NCBI GenBank assembly: GCA_036510675.1
Contig: DATCDN010000054.1
Location: 15,140-79,139 of the forward strand
Length of the DNA stretch: 64,000 nucleotides
Source of the DNA: JAATGI01 sp036510675
Lineage (GTDB): Bacteria; Pseudomonadota; Alphaproteobacteria; ATCC43930; CGMCC-115725
Direction of reading: 5' to 3'
Positions within the stretch are counted from its first letter, which is position 1, and every line of letters begins with the position of its first letter. The notes beneath the pieces were generated by a model. That model had not been told where the DNA came from and ran no database searches. It saw nothing but the letters and a program-made list of their open reading frames with translations. Of the stretch, positions 17,979 through 26,724 are shown one piece after another. The position numbers were made by a program, and so were the translations under genes.

Positions 17979-19130
17979 TTGGCCGTCCCCCTTCATCAAG
18001 TCGCGCGCGTCGGCGCCTATGTCCTGAAACAGCGCCTCAAGGGCGTCGAACGCTACCCGCTTGTGTTGATGCTGGAGCCGCTGTTTCGCTGCAACCTCGC
18101 CTGCGCCGGCTGCGGCAAGATCGATTATCCCGACGCTATTCTGAACCGCCGGCTATCGGTGGCGGAATGCCTCGAGGCGGTCGATGAATGCGGCGCGCCC
18201 GTCGTGTCGATACCGGGCGGGGAGCCGCTATTGCACCGCGAGATCGGCGAGATCGTCGCCGGCATCATCGCGCGCAAGAAATTCGTCTATCTGTGCACGA
18301 ATGCGCTATTGATGGACAAGAAGCTCGATCTGTTCACCCCGTCGCCCTACCTGACCTTTTCGGTCCATCTCGACGGGCTGGAGGAGGAGCATGACAAGGC
18401 GGTCAGCCAGCAGGGCGTATTCAAGCGCGCCGTGGCGGCGATAAAATCCGCTAAAGCCAAAGGCTTTCAGGTCAACATTAACGCAACGATTTACGACGGA
18501 ATGAAGCCCGAACGGGTCGCCGCCTTCCTCGATTTCGCCAGCAACGACCTCGGTGTTAACGGCATCACCATCTCGCCCGGCTACGCCTATGAGCGCGCAC
18601 CCGATCAGCAGCATTTCCTGTCGCGTCACAAGACCAAGGAACTGTTCCGCGACGTGTTCCGCCTCGGCAAGGGCAAGAAGTGGAAATTCAGCCAGTCCGC
18701 ACTGTTCTTCGACTTCCTCGCCGGTAATCAGGAATATCACTGCACGCCATGGGGCAATCCAACCCGCAACGTGTTCGGCTGGCAGCGCCCCTGCTATCTC
18801 CTCGGCGAAGGCTACGCCAAGAGCTTCGGCGAGCTGATGGCGACCACCGAATGGGATAAATACGGCACCGGCAATTACGAGAAATGCGCCAATTGCATGG
18901 TCCATTGCGGCTATGAGCCGACTGCGGCCGACGATGCCGTTCGGCATCCGCTGAAGGCGCTGATGGTCAAGTTGCGCGGCCCCCGGACCGAGGGGCCGAT
19001 GGCGCCGGAGATCGCGCTCGACAAGCAGCGCCCGGCGGAATTCGTGTTCTCACGCCATGTCGAGGACACGATGGCGGCCATTGCCCACGACCGCGCCGCC
19101 GCCCCCGGCCGCCCAACGGCGGCGGAGTAG
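17979..19130 (+). CDS. hpnH: Adenosylhopane synthase HpnH (radical SAM)
   Basis: A 383-residue radical-SAM enzyme with the CxxxCxxC cluster motif at C38, C42 and C45 (RCNLACAGC), the GGEP SAM-binding motif (IPGGEPLL), and a cysteine-containing C-terminal region (YEKCANCMVHCGYEP) of the DUF3463 type. It joins adenosine to diploptene, the first step of side-chain extension to bacteriohopanepolyols. The start is TTG 17979, with GAGGAG eight or so bases upstream, 12 bases after ispH. It is convergent with the aminotransferase gene. Confidence 0.94.
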   Translation: MAVPLHQVARVGAYVLKQRLKGVERYPLVLMLEPLFRCNLACAGCGKIDYPDAILNRRLSVAECLEAVDECGAPVVSIPGGEPLLHREIGEIVAGIIARKKFVYLCTNALLMDKKLDLFTPSPYLTFSVHLDGLEEEHDKAVSQQGVFKRAVAAIKSAKAKGFQVNINATIYDGMKPERVAAFLDFASNDLGVNGITISPGYAYERAPDQQHFLSRHKTKELFRDVFRLGKGKKWKFSQSALFFDFLAGNQEYHCTPWGNPTRNVFGWQRPCYLLGEGYAKSFGELMATTEWDKYGTGNYEKCANCMVHCGYEPTAADDAVRHPLKALMVKLRGPRTEGPMAPEIALDKQRPAEFVFSRHVEDTMAAIAHDRAAAPGRPTAAE

Positions 19131-19133
19131 CGC

Positions 19134-20318
19134 CTACCCCCGGCCCAGCATCTCCCCGATCCGGCCCATCGCGGTCTTGATCTGGTCGAGACTGGCGGCA
19201 TAGGAGAAGCGCAAATAGCCGTTGCCATGCTCGCCGAAGCTGGTACCGGAGACGGTGGCGATGCCCGCCTCCTCCAGCAGCCGCGATTGCAGCGTGCGCG
19301 AATCCATTCCGGTGCCTTCGATATTCGGGAATGCATAGAACGCGCCGCCGGGATTGGCGCAGCGGAAGCCGGGCAGCGCGTTGAGCGCCGGAATGATATA
19401 GGCGCGGCGCTCGGCGAAGGCCGCGACCATGCGATCGACCGGCGCGCGCGGGCCTTCTAGGGCCGCGATCCCGGCATACTGGGCCGCCGCGTTGACGCAG
19501 GAATGATTGTTGATGGCGAGCCGCTCGGCATAGGGAAACAGCGCCTCCGGCCAGACGCCATAGCCGAGCCGCCAGCCGGTCATCGCATAGGTCTTGCTCC
19601 AGCCGTCGAGCAGGATGACGCGGTCGGCGATCTCGGGATAGCTCAGCAGGCTGACATGGGCTTGGCCATCATACAGCATCTCGCCATAAATCTCGTCGGA
19701 CAGGATCGCGACCTGGGGGTAACGGGCGAGGCCGGCAACGAGCCGATCCATTTCCGCTTTGGGCACGATGCCGCCGGTGGGGTTGGCCGGGCTGTTGACG
19801 ATCAGCAGTCGCGTGCGCGGCGTAATGAGGGCCAGCACCTCGTCGGCGCTGAAGGAAAAGCCCTTCGCTTCGTGCAAGGCCATGGGCACCGGTTTGGCGC
19901 CGGAAAAGCGGATGACGCTTTCATAGATCGGGAAGCCGGGATTGGGATAGACGATCTCGGCGCCCGGCTCACCAAACATCATGATGGCGAAGAACATCGT
20001 CACCTTGCCGCCCGGCACCACCAGCACGCGCTCGGGCGACACCGTGACCCCGTGGCGGCGGTGAAGGTCGGCAGCCACCGCTTCGCGCAGCGGCAGGATG
20101 CCGTTCGCCGGGGTGTAGCCGTGATGGCCGTCGGCCAACGCCTTCCGCCCCGCCTCGACGATATGGGGTGGGGTCGGGAAATCGGGCTGGCCGATGCCGA
20201 GATTGATGATGTCGCGACCCGCGCGTTGCAAGGCGGCGGCGCGCGCCAGAACCTCGAACGCGGATTCGGTGCCGAGTTGGCTCATCCGCCCGGACATATG
20301 CAATTGCGGGGCTGGCAT
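19134..20318 (-). CDS. Class I/II PLP-dependent aminotransferase
   Basis: A 394-residue fold-type-I aminotransferase. The substrate loop IGQPDFPTP is near residues 43-51, the NPTGG motif (SPANPTGG) near 170, and the PLP lysine lies in DGWSKTYAMTGWRLGYG. The open frame extends 22 codons upstream toward the tRNA; ATG 20318 is taken because homology starts with PAPQLHMSGRM and a GAGGG-type site precedes it. Substrate cannot be told from sequence: aspartate, aromatic and alanine-type enzymes share these motifs. It is just downstream of tRNA-His and in the same direction. Confidence 0.87.
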   Translation of the reverse strand: MPAPQLHMSGRMSQLGTESAFEVLARAAALQRAGRDIINLGIGQPDFPTPPHIVEAGRKALADGHHGYTPANGILPLREAVAADLHRRHGVTVSPERVLVVPGGKVTMFFAIMMFGEPGAEIVYPNPGFPIYESVIRFSGAKPVPMALHEAKGFSFSADEVLALITPRTRLLIVNSPANPTGGIVPKAEMDRLVAGLARYPQVAILSDEIYGEMLYDGQAHVSLLSYPEIADRVILLDGWSKTYAMTGWRLGYGVWPEALFPYAERLAINNHSCVNAAAQYAGIAALEGPRAPVDRMVAAFAERRAYIIPALNALPGFRCANPGGAFYAFPNIEGTGMDSRTLQSRLLEEAGIATVSGTSFGEHGNGYLRFSYAASLDQIKTAMGRIGEMLGRG

Positions 20319-20341
20319 CCTGTCTTTCCCTCGGGGAGAAA

Positions 20342-20419
20342 TGGGGCGAGTGACCGGATTCGAACCGGCGACATCCAGAATCACAATCTGGCGCTCTAAC
20401 CAACTGAGCTACACCCGCC
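20342..20419 (-). tRNA. tRNA-His (GTG anticodon)
   Basis: The reverse strand folds as a complete cloverleaf: acceptor strand GGCGGGTG pairs with CACTCGCC (one G-T pair), D-arm AGCTCAGTTGGTTAGAGC, anticodon loop TTGTGAT giving GTG, T-loop TTCGAAT, and an encoded 3' CCA. The extra 5' G opposite C73 is the identity element of tRNA-His, which supports both the call and the 5' end. Confidence 0.95.
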
Positions 20420-20511
20420 ACCGCGCCGCTCCACTACGCCTTGCGCCCCCCGGCGTCAAGGAAGCTTGTGCCTGAACGATGCCTGAACGCTCAAAAGATG
20501 ACGCGGTGATG

Positions 20512-20540
20512 TTGCCATGTCCGGCAGAAGACCGTACAAT
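20512..20540 (+). promoter_or_regulatory. Sigma-70-type promoter for the TacAT-like pair
   Basis: TTGCCA (20512-20517), 17-base spacer, TACAAT (20535-20540), ending 23 bases before the antitoxin ATG. Two copies of TGCCTGAACG one base apart lie at 20469-20489, upstream of it; their role is unknown. Confidence 0.55.
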
Positions 20541-20563
20541 GACAATCACCATCAGGGTCCATC

Positions 20564-20851
20564 ATGTCGCAATCGCAAACCCGCTCGACGCGCCTCGAAG
20601 CCCGCATCTCGCCCGATACGCTGGCGACGGTAAAGCGTGCCGCCGAAATCCAAGGGCGCAGCGTCAGCGATTTTGTCGTCGCTGCCGCGCGCGATGCCGC
20701 GCAAAGAGCAATCGAGGATAATCAAATTATTCGGCTTTCGCTGGAAGATCAGCAGGCTCTGGCGACAATGCTTCTTCGTCCGGCCACGCCGGTGCCGGCT
20801 CTGCGACGCGCCCGAAATGCCCATCGCCGGCTCATCGCAAAAGCGCGGTGA
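20564..20851 (+). CDS. DUF1778 (TacA-like) antitoxin
   Basis: A 95-residue protein with an N-terminal ribbon-helix-helix region (TRLEARISPDTLATVKRAAE then GRSVSDFVVAAARDAA), typical of DUF1778 antitoxins. The C-terminal tail, rich in arginine and alanine, is the part that would wrap the toxin. It overlaps the downstream GNAT toxin gene by four bases (GTGA), as expected for a translationally coupled toxin-antitoxin pair. The family autorepresses its promoter through the RHH domain. Confidence 0.85.
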   Translation: MSQSQTRSTRLEARISPDTLATVKRAAEIQGRSVSDFVVAAARDAAQRAIEDNQIIRLSLEDQQALATMLLRPATPVPALRRARNAHRRLIAKAR

Positions 20852-21360
20852 CGGCGCCCTTTGTCATTATGCCGCTGTCGCCGAATCACGATCGCCTCGC
20901 TTTTTCCTGTGGCGTGGCGGCGCTCGATGCGTATCTGCACAGACAAGCGGGGCAAGATGTCCGGCGGCGGGTGGCGAATTGCTTTGTCGCTATCTTACCG
21001 GATGCACGGCTCATCGCGGGATATTACACATTGTCGGCCGCCAGCATCCCGGTCACCGATCTTCCGCCAGCATTGGCTCATCGGCTGCCGCGATATCCCA
21101 TTGTTCCTACGGCACTCGTCGGACGCTTGGCCGTCGACCGTCAATACGCCAAGCGAGGTCTGGGTGGGGCGTTGCTGTTCGATGCGCTCGAGCGCGCGGC
21201 AAATGCGGACCCCGCGATCTTCGCATTGGTCGTGGACGCCAAGGACGCGCATGCCGCCGACTTCTACCGGCATTTTGGTTTTCAACCTTTTGCCAGCCGC
21301 CCCATGAGCTTCTTTCTGGCGTTGGCAACGGCGGCAAAACTCAAACCGCTCCCCAAATAA
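20848..21360 (+). CDS. GNAT-type (TacT-like) toxin acetyltransferase
   Basis: A 170-residue GNAT protein starting at GTG 20848. Family features are LSPNHDRLAFSCGVAALDAYL at the N-terminus, the acetyl-CoA pyrophosphate loop RLAVDRQYAKRGLGGALL near residues 95-110, and the terminal HAADFYRHFGFQPF with the catalytic-type tyrosine. TacT-class toxins acetylate the amino acid on charged tRNA and halt translation. It is preceded by the DUF1778 antitoxin. Both lie near tRNA-His, but no site-specific duplication of the tRNA end is seen. Confidence 0.85.
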   Translation: MTAPFVIMPLSPNHDRLAFSCGVAALDAYLHRQAGQDVRRRVANCFVAILPDARLIAGYYTLSAASIPVTDLPPALAHRLPRYPIVPTALVGRLAVDRQYAKRGLGGALLFDALERAANADPAIFALVVDAKDAHAADFYRHFGFQPFASRPMSFFLALATAAKLKPLPK

Positions 21361-21363
21361 GCG

Positions 21364-22875
21364 ATGGCAAAATCACCGACGGCGGTAACCATGGATCCGA
21401 ACGACAACGCGCTGCTGACCCCCGCCGAGATGGCGGCGGTGGATCGTGCCGCGATTGCCGCCGGCGTGCCGGAAATCACGCTGATGGAGAATGCCGGCAA
21501 GGCGGTCGCCGATGCGATCCGCGCGCGCTGGCCAAAGCCGCATGCGGCCGCCGTGCTATGCGGGCCGGGCAACAATGGCGGCGACGGCTTCGTCGTCGCG
21601 CGCCATCTGCTGGCGGCGGGCTGGCGGGTCCGGCTCGGCCTGCTCGGCGAGCGCACCCAACTGCGTGGCGCCGCCGCGCATCATGCGGTGCTGTGGCGAG
21701 GCGAAGTGGAGAAACTATCGCCTGCCCTGCTCGACGGCGCCGACTATATCGTCGATGCGCTGTTCGGCGCCGGCCTGTCGCGCCCAATCGCCGGCGAGGC
21801 CGCCGCGACGCTCGCCGCCGCCGACGCGTCGGGCCGGCCAATCGTCGCGGTCGATATCCCCAGCGGGGTCGACGGCACCACCGGCGCGGTGATGGGTATG
21901 GCGCCGCGCTGCGCCCTCACTGTGACTTTCTTCCGCAAGAAGCCCGGCCATCTGCTGATGCCGGGCCATGAGCATTGCGGCGAGATCGCGGTCGCCGAGA
22001 TCGGCATGCCGCCCGGCATGCTGCGCGGGACCCAGCCGGCCCTGTTCGAGGATGGCCCCGCTTTGTGGCTCGACGCCTATCCATGGCCTCGCGCCCAGGG
22101 CCACAAATACAGTCGCGGCCATGCGCTGATCGCCGGCGGCGCCGAGATGACGGGTGCGGCGCGACTCGCCGCGCGGGCCGCCGCGCGCATGGGCGCCGGC
22201 CTGGTGACACTGGCGGCGCCGGAACGCGTCTGGCCGATCTATGCCGCCGCCCTCACCGGCACCATCGTCAAGCCGATGGCCGGCCTCGACGATTTCGCCA
22301 CGCTGCTGACCGACGCGCGCCGCAATGCGGTGCTGATCGGGCCGGGCGCCGGCATCGAAGACGGCACGCGCGATCAGGTGCTGACAGCGCTGGTCGTGAA
22401 GCGCGCGACCGTGCTCGATGCCGATGCGCTGACCGTGTTCGCCGAGTATCGCAAGACGCTGTTCTCCGCGATTGAGGGCCCAACCGTGCTGACGCCGCAT
22501 GAGGGCGAATTCGCCCGGCTGTTCGATGTCGCCGGTGACAAGCTGGCACGGGCGCGGGCGGCGGCGGCACAGAGCGGCGCCGTAATTCTGCTCAAGGGAC
22601 CCGACACCGTGATCGCGGCGCCGGATGGGCGCGCCGCCATCAATGCCAACGCGCCGCCCGACCTTGCGACCGCCGGCAGCGGCGATGTGCTGTCGGGCAT
22701 GATCGTGGGGCTGCTGGCGCAAGGGCTCGACCCGTTTCGCGCGGCGGCGGCGGCGGCTTGGTTGCATGGCGAGGCGGCGCGCATCTTCGGCCCCGGCCTG
22801 GTGGCGGAGGATATCGTCGAATATTTGCCAACCGTCCTGAAGCGACTGAAAATCTTTGCCCACCCCTCGTCCTGA
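21364..22875 (+). CDS. nnr: Bifunctional NAD(P)HX epimerase/dehydratase Nnr
   Basis: A 503-residue fusion that repairs hydrated NADH and NADPH. The N-terminal YjeF epimerase domain (about residues 17-220) shows ITLMENAGKAVADAI, GPGNNGGDGFVVAR and VDIPSGVDGTTG. The C-terminal ADP-dependent dehydratase domain (about 230-495) has GHALIAGG, GPGAGIEDGT, DADALTVF, LTPHEGEFARL and AGSGDVLSGMI. Both active halves look intact. An alternative ATG at 21391 would remove nine residues. It starts four bases after the toxin stop, so may read through from the toxin promoter. Confidence 0.95.
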   Translation: MAKSPTAVTMDPNDNALLTPAEMAAVDRAAIAAGVPEITLMENAGKAVADAIRARWPKPHAAAVLCGPGNNGGDGFVVARHLLAAGWRVRLGLLGERTQLRGAAAHHAVLWRGEVEKLSPALLDGADYIVDALFGAGLSRPIAGEAAATLAAADASGRPIVAVDIPSGVDGTTGAVMGMAPRCALTVTFFRKKPGHLLMPGHEHCGEIAVAEIGMPPGMLRGTQPALFEDGPALWLDAYPWPRAQGHKYSRGHALIAGGAEMTGAARLAARAAARMGAGLVTLAAPERVWPIYAAALTGTIVKPMAGLDDFATLLTDARRNAVLIGPGAGIEDGTRDQVLTALVVKRATVLDADALTVFAEYRKTLFSAIEGPTVLTPHEGEFARLFDVAGDKLARARAAAAQSGAVILLKGPDTVIAAPDGRAAINANAPPDLATAGSGDVLSGMIVGLLAQGLDPFRAAAAAAWLHGEAARIFGPGLVAEDIVEYLPTVLKRLKIFAHPSS

Positions 22876-22901
22876 CATAAATTTCCGGCTAATCTTCCGC
22901 C

Positions 22902-24317
22902 ATGAGTGAACGCACCGGATTCCTCGACGGCGTCGTCGATCGCACCCTCGACAATCTGCGCTCGTGGCGCCTTGCGTGGCGCGATATCGCCTGGCGCGGC
23001 GTCGCGGGAACCGCCGCGCCAAAGCCCGAATTGTCGCGCGACGATGCCGAACGCCTGCGTCACCGGCTGCGCGATTGCCTCGAGGCGCGGGGTGGCGCCG
23101 TCGCGGCCCGCGCCCGCGCGGCCGATCTCGGGCGCACCTATCTCGCCCTCAATGCCATCGGCCGGCAGCGCTTTCTCCAACTGCTGGCGGGCGAGTTCGA
23201 TATCGATCGCGGCACCGTCGATATCCTGTGCCAGCGCCTGCTCACGGCCGAGCGGGACGAGCGCGCGGCGCTGGAGCGATCGCTGCGCGACGCGCTGGAG
23301 CCGCCGCGCCTCAAGCTGTTGACCCAGTTCAACGCGCTGCCCGAGGGCGTCAAGTTCCTGGTCGATCTGCGCGCCGAGCTGATGGGCCTCGCGCGCGGCG
23401 ACCCGGTGCTGGCCTCGCTCGAGGGCGATCTGAAACATCTGCTGGCGGGCTGGTTCGACGTCGGGTTCCTAGAGCTGCGCCGCATCACCTGGGACAGCCA
23501 GGCTTCGCTGCTGGAACGGCTGGCCCGGTATGAGGCGGTGCATCGCGTGCGCAATTGGGCCGACATGAAGAACCGGCTCGATCCCGACCGCCGCTGCTTT
23601 GCCTATTTCCACCCGCGCATGCCCGACGAGCCGCTGATCTTCGTCGAGGTGGCGCTGGTCAAAGGCATTGCCGGCAATGTCCAGGCGCTGCTCGACCAGA
23701 ACGCGCCGTTGGGCGATCCCGACACCGCCGACACCGCGATCTTCTATTCGATCTCCAATTGCCAGAAGGGCCTGTCGGGCATCAGCTTCGGCGATTTCCT
23801 GATCAAGCGGGTGGTCGACCGGCTGCAAGAGGAGCTGCCACACCTCAAGACCTTCGCCACCCTGTCGCCGATCCCGGGCTTCCGCGCGTGGCTTGAGCGC
23901 CATGTCAAGGACAAGGACAATATCCTGACGCCGCAGGAGCGCGAGGCACTGCCATCGTCGCTCGCCGCCGAGACGCTCGAAAAATTACTGGCGCGGCCGC
24001 GCTGGCACGAGGATGCGGTCCTGGGCGAGGCATTGCGTCTTCCCCTGACGCGGCTCTGTGCGCGCTATTTGATGACCGAGAAGCGCTCGGCTGGGACGGT
24101 AGCGGATTCGGTCGCGCATTTCCACCTGACCAACGGCGCGCGCATGGAACAGCTTGATTGGCTGGCCGACACCTCGGTCAATGGGCTGAAGCAATCCTTC
24201 GGCATGATGATCAACTATCTCTATGCGCCGCGCGACATCGAACAGAACCACGAAACCTATGTCACCGAGCATCAGATCGTCGCGTCGCCGGCGATCCAGC
24301 GCCTGGCGAAGGGGTAG
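22902..24317 (+). CDS. Malonyl-CoA decarboxylase
   Basis: A 471-residue enzyme of the MCD family that converts malonyl-CoA to acetyl-CoA and carbon dioxide. The helical N-terminal domain runs to about residue 180. The catalytic GNAT-fold domain shows HPRMPDEPLIFVEVAL, FYSISNCQKGLSGISFG, ATLSPIPGF and VAHFHLTNGA followed by the MINYLY close. Length is near that of rhizobial MatA. Unlike classical mat operons, no malonyl-CoA synthetase or malonate transporter is adjacent. It begins 26 bases after nnr. Confidence 0.93.
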   Translation: MSERTGFLDGVVDRTLDNLRSWRLAWRDIAWRGVAGTAAPKPELSRDDAERLRHRLRDCLEARGGAVAARARAADLGRTYLALNAIGRQRFLQLLAGEFDIDRGTVDILCQRLLTAERDERAALERSLRDALEPPRLKLLTQFNALPEGVKFLVDLRAELMGLARGDPVLASLEGDLKHLLAGWFDVGFLELRRITWDSQASLLERLARYEAVHRVRNWADMKNRLDPDRRCFAYFHPRMPDEPLIFVEVALVKGIAGNVQALLDQNAPLGDPDTADTAIFYSISNCQKGLSGISFGDFLIKRVVDRLQEELPHLKTFATLSPIPGFRAWLERHVKDKDNILTPQEREALPSSLAAETLEKLLARPRWHEDAVLGEALRLPLTRLCARYLMTEKRSAGTVADSVAHFHLTNGARMEQLDWLADTSVNGLKQSFGMMINYLYAPRDIEQNHETYVTEHQIVASPAIQRLAKG

Positions 24318-24320
24318 CAG

Positions 24321-24542
24321 ATGAAAGAATTGACCGTCCATGCTGAGTTCGACGCCGAGGCCGGAGTTTGGCTGGGTTCCAATGAAGAACTGCCGCTTTC
24401 CACGGAAGCACCGACCTTCGATCAATTAATGAGCCGCGTGTTGGAAATCGCGCCGGAAATCGCCGCCTTGAACGGGTTGATCGGCGAAGGCGAAAAGCTG
24501 ACGATTCATTTTACCGCCGACCGGATCACCGCGGCGGCCTAG
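24321..24542 (+). CDS. DUF1902 (HicB-type) antitoxin
   Basis: A 73-residue protein opening with the HicB-like strand ELTVHAEFDAEAGVWLGSNEELPL and a central STEAPTFDQLMSRVLEIAPEI helix. No DNA-binding C-terminal extension is present, which is normal for DUF1902 forms. It lies four bases after the decarboxylase stop and ten bases before the HicA-type gene, so the pair sits at the end of a co-directional run. Confidence 0.78.
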   Translation: MKELTVHAEFDAEAGVWLGSNEELPLSTEAPTFDQLMSRVLEIAPEIAALNGLIGEGEKLTIHFTADRITAAA

Positions 24543-24552
24543 ACTAGGTTCT

Positions 24553-24747
24553 GTGGCTGATTTCGATCGAGAATTGGCCCGGTTGCTTCGGGAGGCCGAA
24601 TGCCGGTTTGTTCGGGCCGGCAAAGGCAGTCATCAGATTTGGTTCAGTCCAATCACCAACCGGAATTTCGCCGTTCCCCTCGCCATAAAAAGCCGGCATA
24701 CCGCGAACGCCGTTCTACGGGATGCCGGCCTCTCCAAAACTTTCTAG
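24553..24747 (+). CDS. HicA-type mRNA interferase toxin
   Basis: A 64-residue double-stranded-RNA-binding-like protein, starting at GTG 24553. The YcfA/HicA signature is clear: the active-site GKGSHQIWFSP (histidine near residue 26) and the terminal SRHTANAVLRDAGL. HicA toxins cut mRNA and are held by HicB. Here the antitoxin gene comes first, the reverse of the classic hicA-hicB order. The stop is one base from the convergent amidohydrolase stop. Confidence 0.85.
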   Translation: MADFDRELARLLREAECRFVRAGKGSHQIWFSPITNRNFAVPLAIKSRHTANAVLRDAGLSKTF

Positions 24748-24748
24748 C

Positions 24749-25624
24749 CTAACGCGCCAGCCCCAGCAGCTTCGCGGCGTTGTCCTTGAGGATCAGCGGC
24801 TTCACCTCCGGTCGGATCTCGATCTTCTCGAAATCGGCGAGCCAGCGGTCCGGCGTGATCACCGGGAAATCCGAGCCGAACAGCACCTTGTTCTTGATCA
24901 GCGTATTGGCATAACGGATCAGGCTCTGGGGGAAATATTTCGGCGACCAGCCCGACAGGTCGATATAGACGTTGGGCTTATGCTGGCACACCGACAGCGC
25001 CTGTTCCTGCCATGGGAACGAGGGGTGGGCCATGATGATCGACATGTCGGGAAAATCGGCGGCGACCTCGTCGAGATACATCGGGTTGGAATATTCAAGC
25101 TTGATGCCGCCACCCCCGCGCATGCCGGAGCCGACGCCGGTCTGGCCGGTATGGAACAGCGATATCAGCTTATGCTCGGCGATCACCTCATAGAGCGGAT
25201 AGGCCATCCGGTCGTTGGGATGAAATTGCTGCGACGAGGGATGGAACTTGAAGCCCTTGACGCCGTAATCCTTGATCAGCATTCGCGCCTCGCGCACGCC
25301 GAGCATGCCCTTGTGCGGATCGATGCTGGCGAACGGGATCAAGATGTCGTCGTTCTCGGCGACTTGGCGCGCCACTTCTTCATTGGGATAGCGCCGCTTG
25401 CCGGTTGCGGCCTCGCTGTCGACCGTGAAGATCACCGCCGCGATCTTGCGGTCGCGATAATATTGCGCGATTTCGCTGATCGGCTTGGGCTCATAGCTGG
25501 TCTTGAAATATTTCGCCATGTAGGCGCGGCCCTCGGCGCCATCCTCATAGGAGGGGGAGCCGGGCGGCCCATCGGCATGGGTATGGACGTCGATGGCAAC
25601 AACGGAAGCAAGATCGATCGGCAT
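24749..25624 (-). CDS. Amidohydrolase-family metal-dependent hydrolase
   Basis: A 291-residue TIM-barrel protein of the amidohydrolase-2 (ACMSD-like) class. The metal ligands are the N-terminal HxH (DVHTHADG), a mid-barrel FKFHPSSQ and FHTGQTG histidine, IMAHPSFPW, and the late aspartate in FGSDFPVI. Members are decarboxylases or hydrolases of aromatic or carboxylic acids; which one is not evident. It follows the GNAT gene by 33 bases and is in the same direction as that gene and the thioesterase. Confidence 0.85.
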   Translation of the reverse strand: MPIDLASVVAIDVHTHADGPPGSPSYEDGAEGRAYMAKYFKTSYEPKPISEIAQYYRDRKIAAVIFTVDSEAATGKRRYPNEEVARQVAENDDILIPFASIDPHKGMLGVREARMLIKDYGVKGFKFHPSSQQFHPNDRMAYPLYEVIAEHKLISLFHTGQTGVGSGMRGGGGIKLEYSNPMYLDEVAADFPDMSIIMAHPSFPWQEQALSVCQHKPNVYIDLSGWSPKYFPQSLIRYANTLIKNKVLFGSDFPVITPDRWLADFEKIEIRPEVKPLILKDNAAKLLGLAR

Positions 25625-25657
25625 GGCGTTTCCTTCGTGGCTATTGCCGCAGTCTAC

Positions 25658-26134
25658 TCAATCTTGCAGGTCGCGCGCCATATAGACCGTGCCTTTCAAG
25701 GGGTTGTGGTAGTAGGCGGGAATTTCCGCGAAGCCGAGTGCGCGATAGAGCGCCAGCGCGGCGGTCAGCCAGTCACCGGTATCGAGCAGCATGCGGCGAT
25801 AGCCGGCGGCCCGCGCCTCGGTGATCAGGCGATCGCAGAGCTGGCGCCCTGCCCCCAGCCCGCGCGCGGCCGGCGCGACATAGAGCCGCTTCATCTCGCA
25901 GCCGCCCGGCGGATACGGGCGATAGGCGACGGTGCCGACCGCCGCGCCGCCACGTCGCGCCAGCAGCACCAGCCCGTGCGGCCGGGCATATTTGCCGGGC
26001 AGCGTCGCGAACTCGGCCTCGACGCCTTGAAAGCCGAGATCGATGCCGAGCCCGGCGACATAGTCGCGAAACAAGCCCAGCACCGCATCATGATCGTGCG
26101 GCCAGCGCGCCTCGGCAATCGTCAGATCGCTCAT
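25658..26134 (-). CDS. GNAT family N-acetyltransferase
   Basis: A 158-residue single-domain acetyltransferase. The acetyl-CoA-binding motif A is MKRLYVAPAARGLGAGRQL, with the R-x-x-G-x-G/A core, and motif B is LALYRALGFAEIPAYYHNP. The PxYP/YHNP-type end resembles the amino-acid acetyltransferases of the YoaP/PhnO kind, but the substrate is unknown. Its ATG overlaps the thioesterase stop by four bases, implying coupled translation. Confidence 0.83.
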   Translation of the reverse strand: MSDLTIAEARWPHDHDAVLGLFRDYVAGLGIDLGFQGVEAEFATLPGKYARPHGLVLLARRGGAAVGTVAYRPYPPGGCEMKRLYVAPAARGLGAGRQLCDRLITEARAAGYRRMLLDTGDWLTAALALYRALGFAEIPAYYHNPLKGTVYMARDLQD

Positions 26135-26532
26135 TCGTCGGGCGGCACCGGCCGCGGCCGGTGGTCGGGACCCAGCGCCACGAAAGTGAACAGCCCCTCC
26201 GTCACCTTGATCGCCTCGGCGCGGCCCCAGCGGCGCGCCCAGCTTTCGATCTTCACCGTCAGCGACGTGGTGCCGACGCGCACGATCTCGCCGTAACAGC
26301 TCACCTCGTCGCCGACGAAGATCGGCTGATGGAAGGTCATGGCGGTGATCGCGACGGTGGCGCAGCGCCCCTTGACCCGGCGCGATGCCACGGACCCGCC
26401 AGCCAAATCCATCTGCGACAGCACCCAGCCGCCGAAAATATCGCCGGATTGGTTAGCGTCCTTCGGCATCGGGATGGCCCGCAAGGCCGGCTGATAATTC
26501 GGGGGAACCTGCGGCGAGGCGCGGTCGGTCAT
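26131..26532 (-). CDS. YciA-type acyl-CoA thioesterase
   Basis: A 133-residue hotdog-fold protein. I take ATG 26532 (MTDRASPQV) as start; the longer frame adds 28 unrelated residues. The family pattern is MPKDANQSGDIFGGWVLSQMD (with the active-site aspartate and the GG turn), TVAITAMTFHQPIFVGD and SLTVKIESWARR. It hydrolyses short-to-medium acyl-CoA. It heads a leftward unit of thioesterase, acetyltransferase and amidohydrolase. Confidence 0.87.
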   Translation of the reverse strand: MTDRASPQVPPNYQPALRAIPMPKDANQSGDIFGGWVLSQMDLAGGSVASRRVKGRCATVAITAMTFHQPIFVGDEVSCYGEIVRVGTTSLTVKIESWARRWGRAEAIKVTEGLFTFVALGPDHRPRPVPPDE

Positions 26533-26724
26533 GGCTCGGACCCTCGTGGCTTGCGGCTCTTTATCGGCTTTCCGATCGGCGAGAACAATCCCGGCGCCAT
26601 CCACGAGACACGCCATTAACCTTGCTTATTTTCCCAGTGACACGAAATCTCAAGGTGATACAATCAATAATTGAACATGATAATTGGAAATACCTCTTTT
26701 TGGTTAACTCGTGATGAGGCCGTG

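Noticed and set aside
20342..21360. tRNA-His as integration site of a small island carrying the TacAT-like pair
   Set aside because: The pair lies at the 5' side of the tRNA, and I found no duplicated tRNA 3' end or integrase.
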